NCBI GenBank assembly: GCA_047495785.1
Contig: JBLDXI010000006.1
Span: 1-64,000 of the forward strand
Length of the DNA: 64,000 bases
Direction: 5' to 3'
Origin: Lepidodermella squamata
Lineage: Eukaryota > Gastrotricha
Positions 29,381 to 41,173 of this stretch are shown piece by piece. The notes beneath the pieces were generated by a model, which worked only from the letters and a program-made list of their open reading frames with translations, searched no databases and was not told the origin of the DNA. Made by a program: the position numbers and the translations under genes. How positions within the stretch are numbered: position 1 is the first letter of the stretch; each line of letters begins with the position of its first letter.

Positions 29381-32300
29381 CTAACGGGTAGTTGTGCACA
29401 CCTTCTCACAAATGGCGCCGTTGAGCCGACTGTTGCACGACACGTCGTCCCACTGGCCGTCGTAGGACACCCGAACGCAGATACTTTGCCCGCCGCCACA
29501 CGCGTGCGTATAATCTGGCTGCCCTGCAAACCAACTGTCGGTGTAAGTGACCTGATCACCACTCGAGTCGAACCAGAAAAACGGGCTGTTAGTTGCGCCG
29601 CTTTCAGTAATCGCGGCGATCCATAGACCATTGCAGCCCCAGCCCAAGCCAATGTCTACAGTAATCAATCGTTTAACATGGCTGCAATACTGTGAATATC
29701 GCAAAGTGAACTTACTAACGAATGGGACGATTTCCGATTGCTTCGTAGCAGAATCAATGACAGCCAGACGTAGTCCGAAGTTGTTGCAAACTTGCAAAGC
29801 CCCGTTCCAATCCAAATTCGGTACCAGTATAGGGACAAATCGCTTGCCCGCCGTGCAATCGAGATCAAGCCCTAATTCAGGATTTCAAAGGTCGGGGCGT
29901 ATAATGTCCAAAAGATACAAACCTTGCAGGCATTTAGCCTTGTTCGTAAATGTAGTCATAACAATCTGAAATTAACTAGGTAAAGCTACAAGTTTCAAAA
30001 GCTGAAAGCGCAACTCACAGAATTATCAGGACAAGCATAAGTGTCTGGTACGCAGAGGAATGGAGCGTTGTTCTTAATACAAAGCTTGAATGGTTTCTGT
30101 GCAAACAGGATGAAATTGAAATTCCGATAAGAATGAAGGAATAGAAGTTACGCTATCGTCGACGGCTGATTGACAGTCCACAATGTTTGCATTAAGACTG
30201 CCCTTGTTGTCGAAAGATGCGATCTAAAGAAACATCTATTAACATCAACAGATCTTATGATCAACCAAAAGATGTCACCAGGTACTGATTTTGAGGGCAT
30301 CCGTTTCCTATTGGTGGGCAGGAGCTGCCTGCAGCGCCATAGCAAAGCCCAGCGGTGATACCAGGGCAAATGTTCTCGCAAATTGCGCCATTGAGCACCG
30401 AGCCGCAGGGGACGTCATCCCAAGTTCCTGTTGACGACATTCGAACGCACGTCCCGGGTCCGGAACCGCAAGACGTTGAGAAATCAGGCTGGCTAGCTTC
30501 CCAGTGTGCATAGCCGAATGCTGGACCAGTCGCGCCGCCCCAAAAATAGGTTCTCGCGAGTGCACCATCGCCACTACGGCCGGCGATCCACAAGCCGTTG
30601 CAGCCCCAGTTTAGTCCCAAACCTGCGGAGAAAGCAGAATTAAATTGCCGGAATTAAATGTTGTTTAACGCTTACTCCCTAAAGGTGCAGCAGCAGCCTG
30701 TTCTTCAGGAGTGTCAAGGATAGCTAGACGCATGTTGGGGAAACCGCTACATATATCGCTCGCCGCCTGCCAGGTGATCTGTCGGTAAATCGGCCTGAAT
30801 TTGTCCGCAGCCGAGCAACCAGTGCTTTCCCCTGGAATGGAACAAGCCGATTCGAGTACTTTATGAAAGATAACGATAACTCACATGACACAGATGTTTC
30901 GTAATCCTCGAAAACGATATCAGTGTCGAACTGTAAATAAAAAAACATTGCTATCAAATACAACCGGCGCCATAAACTGACCCAGCCCTCAGGAATCGGT
31001 AGGTTGATGGAAATGGAGATGTAGATTGATTCGTGCACAACTATTCTGTGTGGAACCTATGAAAAACAACCTATCGGTATCAGCATTTAGCAAGCAACTA
31101 ACTAACGGATCGATCGACAGAGGCGTTGCAACTCGCTTCGTTTTCCGCTAGTGTCGCTGCTTCGTCGTAGTAGTTGGTCTTTTAAGAAGGGTATATGAGA
31201 AAAATCATTTTCAAAGAAATGTTTCTTACAATGTAAGTTCCCGCGGGGCATGGCAGGGTCGAGACTTGACAATTGAAGGTTCCAGGGCCCATACAGAGAA
31301 CTGCCGTAGATCCAGGGCACTGCAGTTCGCAAATGGCACCGTCCAATGTCGCTCCACAGGTGACATCATCGAACGAACCGTCAGACGTCATTCGCATGCA
31401 GTAGTTGGATCCAGAGCCGCATACGCTGTTCGCAAAATTGGGATTGCCAGATACCCAGTTCGAAAAGACGACTTCACGGCCGGGCAAGTCGCCCCAGAAG
31501 AAATCTTGCGACTGTGAACCATTGCCGTTCTGGCCGCCAATCCACATACCATTGCAACCAAACGGCTTGTTAAGATCTGAAAACCAGTTGGTTAGCCAAT
31601 TCAATTGCATCAAATAAGCCTACTCGAGTAAATAGTCGCAGCTGTCTTTTCGATCGTAGTGTCGACTTGAGCGAGGCGAGTGTTCAAACTGGCACACGCT
31701 TGGGCGGCTTGGCTCCATGTTTGGCTGAAGTACAACGGCGCATATTTCCAAGCAGCAGAGCAACCAATAGTGAGCCCTGTTGAGAAGTAATAGAATCTAA
31801 TAATATTCCGGGGCTTTTACAAAAATTACATGGTTGGCATTTTGCGTGGTAATTTGCGTCCGGAACCGCAAGACGTTGAGAAATCAGGCTGGCTAGCTTC
31901 CCAGTGTGCATAGCCGAATGCTGGACCAGTCGCGCCGCCCCAAAAATAGGTTCTCGCGAGTGCACCATCGCCACTACGGCCGGCGATCCACAAGCCGTTG
32001 CAGCCCCAGTTTAGTCCCAAACCTGCGGAGAAAGCAGAATTAAATTGCCGGAATTAAATGTTGTTTAACGCTTACTCCCTAAAGGTGCAGCAGCAGCCTG
32101 TTCTTCAGGAGTGTCAAGGATAGCTAGACGCATGTTGGGGAAACCGCTACATATATCGCTCGCCGCCTGCCAGGTGATCTGTCGGTAAATCGGCCTGAAT
32201 TTGTCCGCAGCCGAGCAACCAGTGCTTTCCCCTGGAATGGAACAAGCCGATTCGAGTACTTTATGAAAGATAACGATAACTCACATGACACAGATGTTTC

Positions 32301-34698
32301 GTAATCCTCGAAAACGATATCAGTGTCGAACTGTAAATAAAAAAACATTGCTATCAAATACAACCGGCGCCATAAACTGACCCAGCCCTCAGGAATCGGT
32401 AGGTTGATGGAAATGGAGATGTAGATTGATTCGTGCACAACTATTCTGTGTGGAACCTATGAAAAACAACCTATCGGTATCAGCATTTAGCAAGCAACTA
32501 ACTAACGGATCGATCGACAGAGGCGTTGCAACTCGCTTCGTTTTCCGCTAGTGTCGCTGCTTCGTCGTAGTAGTTGGTCTTTTAAGAAGGGTATATGAGA
32601 AAAATCATTTTCAAAGAAATGTTTCTTACAATGTAAGTTCCCGCGGGGCATGGCAGGGTCGAGACTTGACAATTGAAGGTTCCAGGGCCCATACAGAGAA
32701 CTGCCGTAGATCCAGGGCACTGCAGTTCGCAAATGGCACCGTCCAATGTCGCTCCACAGGTGACATCATCGAACGAACCGTCAGACGTCATTCGCATGCA
32801 GTAGTTGGATCCAGAGCCGCATACGCTGTTCGCAAAATTGGGATTGCCAGATACCCAGTTCGAAAAGACGACTTCACGGCCGGGCAAGTCGCCCCAGAAG
32901 AAATCTTGCGACTGTGAACCATTGCCGTTCTGGCCGCCAATCCACATACCATTGCAACCAAACGGCTTGTTAAGATCTGAAAACCAGTTGGTTAGCCAAT
33001 TCAATTGCATCAAATAAGCCTACTCGAGTAAATAGTCGCAGCTGTCTTTTCGATCGTAGTGTCGACTTGAGCGAGGCGAGTGTTCAAACTGGCACACGCT
33101 TGGGCGGCTTGGCTCCATGTTTGGCTGAAGTACAACGGCGCATATTTCCAAGCAGCAGAGCAACCAATAGTGAGCCCTGTTGAGAAGTAATAGAATCTAA
33201 TAATATTCCGGGGCTTTTACAAAAATTACATGGTTGGCATTTTGCGTGGTTCGGGAAAACGAAACCTGCGTCAACCTGAATAAAAACAAATGAAACTTGT
33301 CTAGCACGAATGTCATAGATCTTAGAGTTACCTGGCCAGATGGGCAACTCACGTCGACAGACCTACAACGTTTCGGCGCTCGGCTGATTGGATCAACGCA
33401 GAGTTTAGCCTATATATCAAAACCAGATAATTGACCAAGCTGGGAGGAAAAAAGGAAAACTCACCGGTTTGTTGTCTTCAGCGAGGCATTCGGCGTAGTT
33501 GGTAGCAAAAGTTGTTGCTGAATCATAGATTTTAAGCTGGATTTAAAAGAAACCTGATTATTCTTTTCTATTTAACTGAAAGTTAATTACCCGTGGCGAT
33601 CCTGGAGGGCAGAGGTTGTAGCATCGGTCAGCTGTCGGCATTTCACACAGAACAGCTTTCTAAATGGATAATTAAACGTGAATAAATCTTCGAAAATTCT
33701 ATGATATTTTTTCTCACCCATGAAAGGCAGTTTTCCAAAAAGATGTAGGCACCACGGGAATACTCGGCAGTTTCGTTGTTGGCCAAGCAGCCTGACTCAG
33801 CAAGGCGACACGCCGTGTACTGTCTCGTCGTCTTATCAAAGCACCTGATGTGCGGTTTTCGTTGGACAGGAACACTCACTGAAAGCGAGAAAGTATTAGG
33901 CAGAGCCATGTTAAATTTCAAAAAAAAATCACCTTTTTCCTCCAAACACGTAGCCATATTAATGAAATTCCCTTCATCCTAATTCGAAAACATCCAGTAG
34001 AATTGACGTGATTTGCCTCAGTAAAACAGCTAACCTCGAGAGTTTTAGGGCAAACGCCAAATCGGGACGGGACGCATGTGACGATTTGATAGTTGGAGGA
34101 GCATCGTTTGGCTGGCAATTCCTGAAAGCAATGGCGAGTAATTTGAAAAAACCATTATCTTTCAGATTTTACCGAAAATGTTGGAATGTCGTTCAGGCAA
34201 TCTTCGAAATTGTAGCCCATCAAATCGAAGCCGTGATACTCGTTAAGCTGGAATCACAAAAGTAGAGGTTGGACCATTCATCATCAACGAGCAATCAGGG
34301 CCACCTACCTCAATTTCATTTGCTCGGCAAGGTGTATTTCCAGATCGACACTTGAAAGTTAGTGCGCCGTACTCGTAGCACAGTCTAGCACTCTGGTTGA
34401 ATAGGAAACAGACGATAAATGAGCGATTAAATTCGAAGCTAAATTACTCACTCCTAATTTGCAGTCTTCGTCGTCGGAATAAACTCTGGTGCCCTGTACC
34501 AAAATCGGACTCAAATTAAATGGAATAAATTGATTATCCAACCTGGAACTCGATCAGGTCCTTGCAACCTTTCTTAAGAGTTCGACATTGAACAAAGGTG
34601 TTATCAAATTGCGAATAGCATCGAACAAATTTGAGGCACGAAATTTGCTCGAAAGCAAAGGTGGCTAGTAGTAAAAGGGATATTAAACAGCTACTCAT
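29381..34698 (-). CDS. lectin gene B: CTLD gene broken by a tandem duplication
   Basis: Start ATG at 34,698 (signal peptide CLISLLLLATFAFEQ), then VRCYSQFDNTFVQCR and Cys-rich modules as in A and C. In transcription order it has: CTLD1 (about 33,180-32,640), the start of CTLD2 (about 32,235-31,861, cut in mid-domain after STSCGSG), then a junction into the tail of a Cys-module exon, a second CTLD1 (about 31,780-31,230), a complete CTLD2 (about 30,835-30,285; SQPDF, WDDV) and CTLD3 (29,872-29,381; GQPDY, WDDV). Reading through the junction meets a stop within about 10 codons, so the gene as assembled would end in CTLD2 unless the duplicated exons are skipped. Without the duplication it would be a normal three-CTLD gene like A and C. 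An assembly artefact is possible. Confidence 0.75.
30458..31850. repeat. 1,393-bp tandem duplication, copy 1
   Basis: Matches 31,858-33,250 at a constant offset of 1,400 bases, with no difference seen in the lines compared and identical translations. It runs from mid-CTLD2 to the end of a Cys-module exon. Confidence 0.9.
31858..33250. repeat. 1,393-bp tandem duplication, copy 2
   Basis: Second copy, separated from copy 1 by a 7-nt filler (31,851-31,857, AATTTGC). The filler suggests non-homologous end joining or an assembly join, not unequal crossing-over. Confidence 0.9.
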
Positions 34699-34830
34699 TT
34701 TTTGCTAAAATGAATGAAAAATAATAATTTTTTACACTTTTAAAGGCGAGATCACGCTGGACGCGTGTCATCTCGGCGCAGCGGGGTCAAAAGCGGTCAA
34801 ACGAACCGTAACGGTGCTAAATTGGAACAA
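34699..34830 (-). promoter_or_regulatory. promoter of gene B with block shared with gene C
   Basis: On the gene strand: CGTTTGACCGCTTTTGACC, then CGCTGCG, GATGACACGC, CCTTTAAAA (TATA-like) and TTTTTCATTCATT, then the ATG. Order and spacing match gene C closely. Proposed core promoter plus upstream element. Confidence 0.6.
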
Positions 34831-36606
34831 TCTGTCTCATTGAGTACAGTTAACCACAAAAAATTAGGATAATTGGAAGTTCTTGGATGTCAAAGAGGTA
34901 CCTTTTGCCGATTTATTGTGCTAAATTAGGGATTTTTTCAGTATTACCTGGAATTTATGATTGAATTTCTCAAAGAAATTAGGACAGCAGCGTGCTATTT
35001 TTGGACAGCCCATTTGCATAACAGTAGTTTTCAAACACGCGCGTTTGCTATTTTTTCATGATTTTGATCAGGCAAGGTGCCATAAAACTAATGAATTAAA
35101 GATAAAACAACGACACTCTTTAACAGATTATTTCTCGGCAGAAACTAACTCCCGCTCACCTGTCAAGAAATACAGGCAGCGGTACCAGGTCCACCCATAT
35201 AGATTGAATCTCAACCCAGGGTTACAGTTTGATGTTTGATGCAATTTTTGTTGAAATTATCGCATTTTAAGTTTGAGAACTTATGAAAATTGTTGTTAAA
35301 CACATAGTACTCTAGAGGAAGCTACATAGTAAACATAGTAAACATAGTAAACATAGTAATTTTGCATAATAACACTTTTAAGTTGGATTTTTTAAAAGGC
35401 GCGAGCGAAGCGAGCAACGCATTTTAGCGACCGAAAACCTTGCCCCGCCGTGAAACGCGAGCAAAGCGAGCATCACGGGGCAAGGTTTTCGATCGAGCAA
35501 AGCGAGATGAGTCGAGCGTAGCGAGAAGGCAGTGTGCTATCGAACTTAAATTTTTTCGAGCGCAGCGAGAAAAACTATTCAAAACTGTGATGCGACCGTA
35601 GAACGCCCTATCGTCTTGTTATTTCGGTAGAGCAAAGCTAGATTGATAATGTTTCAAGGTCCTTCACAATGTTTCAACACCTTGCTATCACGAGAAAATC
35701 CTTCTATAGTCATTTCAGTTTCTATTCCAGAATCGCATAGAAAATGCATATTGGAAACCAACAAAATAATTGAAATCCCTGCTTAGATCAGTTTAAAGCG
35801 AATGATTCTCAAACATTCGCTCATTTTTTATGCTTCCGACACCGAAACTGGCTGAGAAACATCGAAAAATTGGGCGTTTAGCGACGCGCAAAGCGATTCA
35901 GAATAACCAGATTGCAAATTTGGAGCTTTTTAGTTTTAAGGTGGATTTTTTATTCTTTCAAAATCGCTCTTCCTATGCGATTTTTCGCATTTTTTAGGGG
36001 TATTTACCCACGTAAAACGAAGAAGGTAACAGCTTCCTCCCGAGTACTATGTAAAATAGAGCCCACGATACGACTAGTTTCTCGGAAAAATCAGATAATA
36101 AGCCTCGGCTTCGCCTCGTCTTATTATGTGAGTTTTTCCTCGAAACTGGCCTCCTCTAGGGCTCTATGTAGAGAGAGCCCTAGAGGAGGCCAGTTTCGAG
36201 TTAGGCAAAGTTAGTTTTCAAAGTTAGGCTAACCTACCTTGCCAGTGATGCGCCGTGATACGCCGTGTGATCGTGTTGGTCGCCTTGCCGTAGTTCGCTT
36301 TGTTTCATTAGCGATTGTTATAGCAGCTCGGCAACGCTGTAGCCAAGTAGAAAGTATACCACACTGTGTAGATCCCTAATCACCTGTTGCTGCGAAATTA
36401 AAAATCAGTTGAATATTCTGTACACGGCTAGCACGCTGAGATGAGAAAGGAGAGCTTCGTCGATAAACTTAAATTTACAAGATTGATGTATTCGTCTATT
36501 GCAAATAATTTAATAATTGAATCGAAAATAAATATTACGAAGGAGGCAGAGCAAAACATCACAGTTCATTAAATCGTCACCACGTTATCCACCTTTAAGC
36601 CGTTAT
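34831..36606. other. intergenic between B and C: hairpins and short repeats, no gene seen
   Basis: Contains (ACATAGTAA)4 at 35,324-35,359. A stretch rich in GCGAGCGAAGCGAGC-type repeats (35,399-35,580) holds a 16-bp inverted repeat (35,432-35,447 with 35,476-35,491). A perfect 27-bp hairpin lies at 36,139-36,200. Open frames here lack family features. Confidence 0.6.
36139..36200. repeat. perfect 27-bp inverted repeat with 8-nt loop
   Basis: The left arm 36,139-36,165 starts CTCGAAACTGGCC. The right arm 36,174-36,200 is its exact complement. Loop ATGTAGAG. No terminator role is expected in this eukaryotic setting; it may be the core of a small foldback element. Confidence 0.9.
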
Positions 36607-39600
36607 TCATTTTGCGCCGCACATCTTCTCACAGATGGCGCCGTTGAGTTTGCTGTTGCACGACACGTCGTCCCACTGGCCGTCGTAGGACACTCGGACG
36701 CAGATACTTTGCCCACCGCCACATGCGTGCGTGTAATCCGGCTGCCCTGCAAACCAACTGTCGGTGTAAGTCACAGGATCACCATTCGAGCCGAGCCAGA
36801 AAAATGGACTATTGTTCGCGCCACTTTCAGTAATCGCAGCGATCCATAGACCATTGCAGCCCCATCCCAAGCCAAGGTCTGCAGTGATCAATCCATTAAC
36901 ATGGTAGTTGCGTGGTAGTTATGAATATCTCAACGTGAACTTACTAACTAATGGGACGATTTCAGCTTGGCTCGTAGCGTCGTTAATAGTAGCTAGGGTT
37001 AGCCCGAAGTTGGCGCAAGCTTCCATAGCCCCGTACCAATCCAGATTCGGTAACAGCAGAGGGATGTATCGTTTACCCGGCGAGCAATCAAGATCAAAAC
37101 CTAAAGCAGCATTTCTAAGACTGTATAATGTCCAAAGAGACAAACCTTGCTGGCACTGAGCCTTGTTCGTAAATGTAGTCATAACGACCTGTAATTACCT
37201 TCGTGAAGCAACGAATTTCGAAGCTGAAAACTGATCTTACTGAATCATCAGGGCAAGCATAGTTGGCAGGAACGCAGAGGAGTGGGGCGTTGTTCTTCAC
37301 GCAAAGCTTGAAGGGTTTCTGTACAAAAAGGATGGCATTGAAATTCCGATTAGACCAAAAGGCTAGAAGTTACGCTATCGTCGACTGCTGATTGGCAGTC
37401 CGCAATGTTCGCATTGAGACTGTCCTTGTTGTCAAAATACCCAATCTAAAAGCTAAACTATTAGCATCAACTCGACTTTTTTCAACTAGGAACTATTACC
37501 AGGTACTCTCCTTGAGGGCACCCATCTACCATCGATGGGCAGGAGTTGCTTGTATCGCCATAGCAAAGCACTGATGTGACACCCGGGCAAGTTTTCTCGC
37601 AAATTGCGCCATTCAGCACCGAGCCACAGGGGACATCATCCCAAGTTCCTGTTGACGACATTCGAATGCACAACCCCGGCCCGGCACCACAAGACGTCGA
37701 GAAATCAGGCTGGCCCCCATCCCAGTTTGTATACCCAAATGCCGGGCCAGAAGCATCGCGCCAGTAGTACGTTCGCTCGAATGTACCTTCGCCATTATGT
37801 CCGCCGATCCACATGCCGTTGCAGCCCCAACCTAATCCCAAGTCTAAGGAGGAAATACAGGATAAAAACAAATCCGTGAATCATATTTCTCTGATGCTTA
37901 CTCGCAAGGGGTGCAACCGCGGCCTGTTCTTCGGGCGTGTCGATGATAGCGAGACGCATGTTGAAACCGCTACATATCTCGCTCGCTCTCTGCCAGGTGA
38001 TCTGTTGGTAGATAGGTTTGTATTTTTCTGCAGCCGAGCAGCCAGTGTTTTCCCCTGTAATGAAACACGCTGATTTGCTCAATTACTTTCTGAAAGATAT
38101 CGATAACTCACACGACACAGATGTTTCGTAATCATCGAAAATGATATCGGTGTCGAACTGTGAATAAAACAAATTTGCTATCAAATTCAACCTTCGCCAT
38201 CAACTGACCCAGCCCTCAGGAAACGGTAGGTTGAAGGGAACCGAGATGTAGATTGATTCGTACACAACTATTCTGTGTGGAACCTATGAAAAATAACTCA
38301 TCAATATCACAATTTAGCAGGCAAAACACCGACCGATCGATCGACAGAGTCGCTGCAAGCTGCTTCGTTTTCCGGCAGCGTCCCCGCTTCGTCGTAATAG
38401 TTGGTCTTCAAAAAAGAGAATCTAAGAAAAACCAATTCAAAAATAATATTATTTACAATAAATGTTCCCCCGGGGCATGGCAGGGTCGCGCTCTGGCAAT
38501 TGAAGGTTCCAGGGCCCATGCAAAGAACTGCCGTAGATCCAGGGCACTGCAGTTCGCAAATGGCACCGTCCAATGTCGCTCCACAGGTGACATCATCGAA
38601 CGAACCGTCAGACGTCATTCGCATGCAGTAGTTGGATCCAGAGACGCATACGCTGTTCGCAAAATTGGGATTGCCAGATACCCAGTTCGAAAAGACGACT
38701 TCACGGCCGGGCAAGTCGCCCCAGAAGAAATCTTGCGACTGAGAACCATTGCCATTCTGTCCGCCAATCCACATTCCATTGCAACCAAACGGCTTGTTAA
38801 GATCTATCAAAAACCTTCAATGTTAACCATTTGTATGCGACGACTAGGATTACTCGAGTAGACAATAACTGCCGTTTTTTCGATTGTAGTATCGACTTGA
38901 GCGAGCCGAGTGTTCAAACTAGCACATGATTGAGCGGCTTGGCTCCAGGTTTGGCTGAAGTACAACGGCGCAAATTTCGTAGCCGCAGAGCAACCAAGAT
39001 CGAGCCCTGTTGAGAATTAATAGAATCTAATAATATTCCGGTGATTTCACGCAAATTACATGGTTGGCATTTTGCGTGGTTTGGAAAAACGAAACCAGCG
39101 TCAACCTGAATAAAAATCGAGCTTGCCTTGACCATAAGTAATAGATCTTAAAGTTACCTGGCCAGATGAGCAACTTACGTCGACAGACCTACAACGCTTC
39201 GGTGCTCGGCTGATTGGATCAACGCAGAGTTTCGCCTATATCAGACCCTGATTAGTGAACATGCGATGAGTTAAAATAGGCAACTCACTGGTTTGTTCTC
39301 TTCAGCGAGGCATTCGGCGTAGTTGATAGCAAACGTTGCCGATGAGTCATAGATTTTCAGCTGAATTTGAACAAAATAAAAAAACTTGAACGACTCGGAC
39401 TAAAATTACTTACCCGTTGCGATCCTTGGGGGCAGAGGTTGTAGCATCGATCGCCACTCGGCATGTCACAAAGGACAGCTTTCTAAATAAAGTAGAGCGA
39501 AATAAGCGGTTGTTCGGAAAAATAACTTCACTCACCCATGAAAGGCAGTTTTCCAAAAAGATGTAGGCACCACGGGAATACTCGGCAGTTTCGTTGTTGG

Positions 39601-40511
39601 CCAAGCAGCCTGACTCAGCAAGGCGACACGCCGTGTACTGTCTCGTCGTCTTATCAAAGCACCTGATGTGCGGTTTTCGTTGGACAGGAACATTCACTGA
39701 AAGCGAGAAAGTATTAGGCAGAGCCATGTTAAATTTAAAAAAAAATCACCTTTTTCCTCCAAACACGTAGCCATATTAATGAAGTTCCCTTCGTCCTAAT
39801 AAAACAATCCAATAAATTAATTTGTGTCGCCTCGGGAAAACAGCTAACCTCTAGATTTTTAGGGCAGACATCAAACCGGGACGGGACGCATGTGATGATT
39901 TGATAGTTGGAAGTGCATCGTTTGGCTGGCAATTCCTAAAGCAATGGAGATTGAATCAAAAACCATTAGCTAGAAAATTTTACCGAGAATGTTGGAATGT
40001 CGTTCAGGCAATCTTTGAAATTATAGCCCATCAAATCGAAGCCTTGATAATCGAAGAGCTGTGAGCACAGAAATAGAGAATCCTCGCAACGACCGACGAG
40101 CAATTAGGGTCACCTACCTCAATTTCATTTTCTTTGCAAGGATTGTTACCAGATCGGCATTTGAAAGTCAAAGCGGCATACTCGTAGCACAATTTAGCAC
40201 TCTTGATGAATCCAAAATTTACACAAGCGAATCGGAAAATTAGGCAACTCACCCCTAATTTGCAGCCATCTTCGGAGGAGTAAACTCTGGTCCCCTATAT
40301 CAAAATTAAGACTTGAATTTGAATGAGAGTGATGAAATGAAAATTCTACTTTAAACTCGATCAGCTTCTTACAACCCTTCGTAAGGGTCCGACATTGAGT
40401 GAAGGTGTTATTAAATTGCGAATAGCATCGCACAAACTTGTGGCACCAAACATGCTCGAAAGCAAACGTTGCGAATAATAGTAAAAGTGAGGTCAAACAG
40501 CGGCTGTTCAT
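36607..40511 (-). CDS. lectin gene C: secreted protein with Cys-rich modules and three CTLDs
   Basis: The clearest complete member. Exon 1 (40,511-40,350, 54 codons): signal peptide MNSRCLTSLLLLFATFAF, then VRCYSQFNNTFTQCR. About 10 short exons of Cys-rich modules follow (LCYEYAALTFKCR; IRCFDKTTRQYTACR; LCVDPISRAPKRCR). CTLD1 about 39,005-38,855 plus 38,811-38,465 (WIGGQNG, GNPNF, FDDV). CTLD2 about 38,055-37,900 plus 37,845-37,505 (WIGGHNG, GQPDF, WDDV). CTLD3 about 37,105-36,945 plus 36,885-36,607 (WIAAITE, GQPDY, WDDV), then EKMCGAK and the stop. Small Cys modules separate CTLDs. All CTLDs keep the phase-1 intron before the GCNG motif. No membrane span seen, so secreted. About 23 exons. 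QPD in CTLD2 and 3 is the galactose-type motif. Function in recognition is inferred from family. Confidence 0.85.
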
Positions 40512-40620
40512 CTTTTAGATATAATAAATGAAAAATAATAGGCTTTCTATGTTTTTAAAGGTCGACCTCATTGCGTGTCATCCCGACGCAGCGAGGTCAA
40601 AAGCGGTCAAACGACAATAC
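40512..40620 (-). promoter_or_regulatory. promoter of gene C with block shared with gene B
   Basis: On the gene strand: CGTTTGACCGCTTTTGACC, CGCTGCG, GATGACACGC about 62 nt before the ATG, CCTTTAAAA, then TTTTTCATTTATT. These match gene B in order and spacing; the intervening bases differ. Confidence 0.6.
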
Positions 40621-40899
40621 GTAGCGAGGACAAAATAGTTTTTCAAGTTCAGAAAATCAGAAGAATAAAATAAAATGATCAGAAAATAAAATAAAATCTC
40701 AAAGCAACGTGAAGTAGACACCGCAGAAATGACGCGTTAATATTCATTTTTCAATAATTTGTAATTTCACCAACTATTCAATCTCATATAAAACCGCTAG
40801 AAAGCTGACTTTTTGGGAGATCGGGAGAATAATCCCAAAAACATTGTCCTACAATATTGTCAAAGTTCAATTATCTTTGTAGCGAAAAAAAATTCTTTA

Positions 40900-40990
40900 C
40901 AATTTCAAAAATTTATTGTCAATATCAAGTTCATAATTGGCCTAAATTATTTCCGGTGGAGTGAGGGCTACATCATGCTACATCATCGTG
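40900..40990 (-). pseudogene. short third copy of the 3' end of the ankyrin/Sushi/LamG gene
   Basis: Shares AAATTTATTGTC, AAGTTCA, ATTATTTCCGGTGG and GTGAGGGC with 45,757-45,850, with substitutions. Only the last codons and 3' flank are represented. A relic of repeated duplication of this end. Confidence 0.6.
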
Positions 40991-41173
40991 AAATCCTGGG
41001 AAATCACCATTTCAAAGCAATATGAACTAGGCACCAAAAAACGCCTTATGGATTTCATGTTATTTCACCACATAGGTAATAATCAAGAAGCAACATCACT
41101 GCTGGATTGCTGACCTTTTGCGCGATCACTTCAATTTCAACTGTTTTTCACACAAAAACTCTTTTGTCCTACT

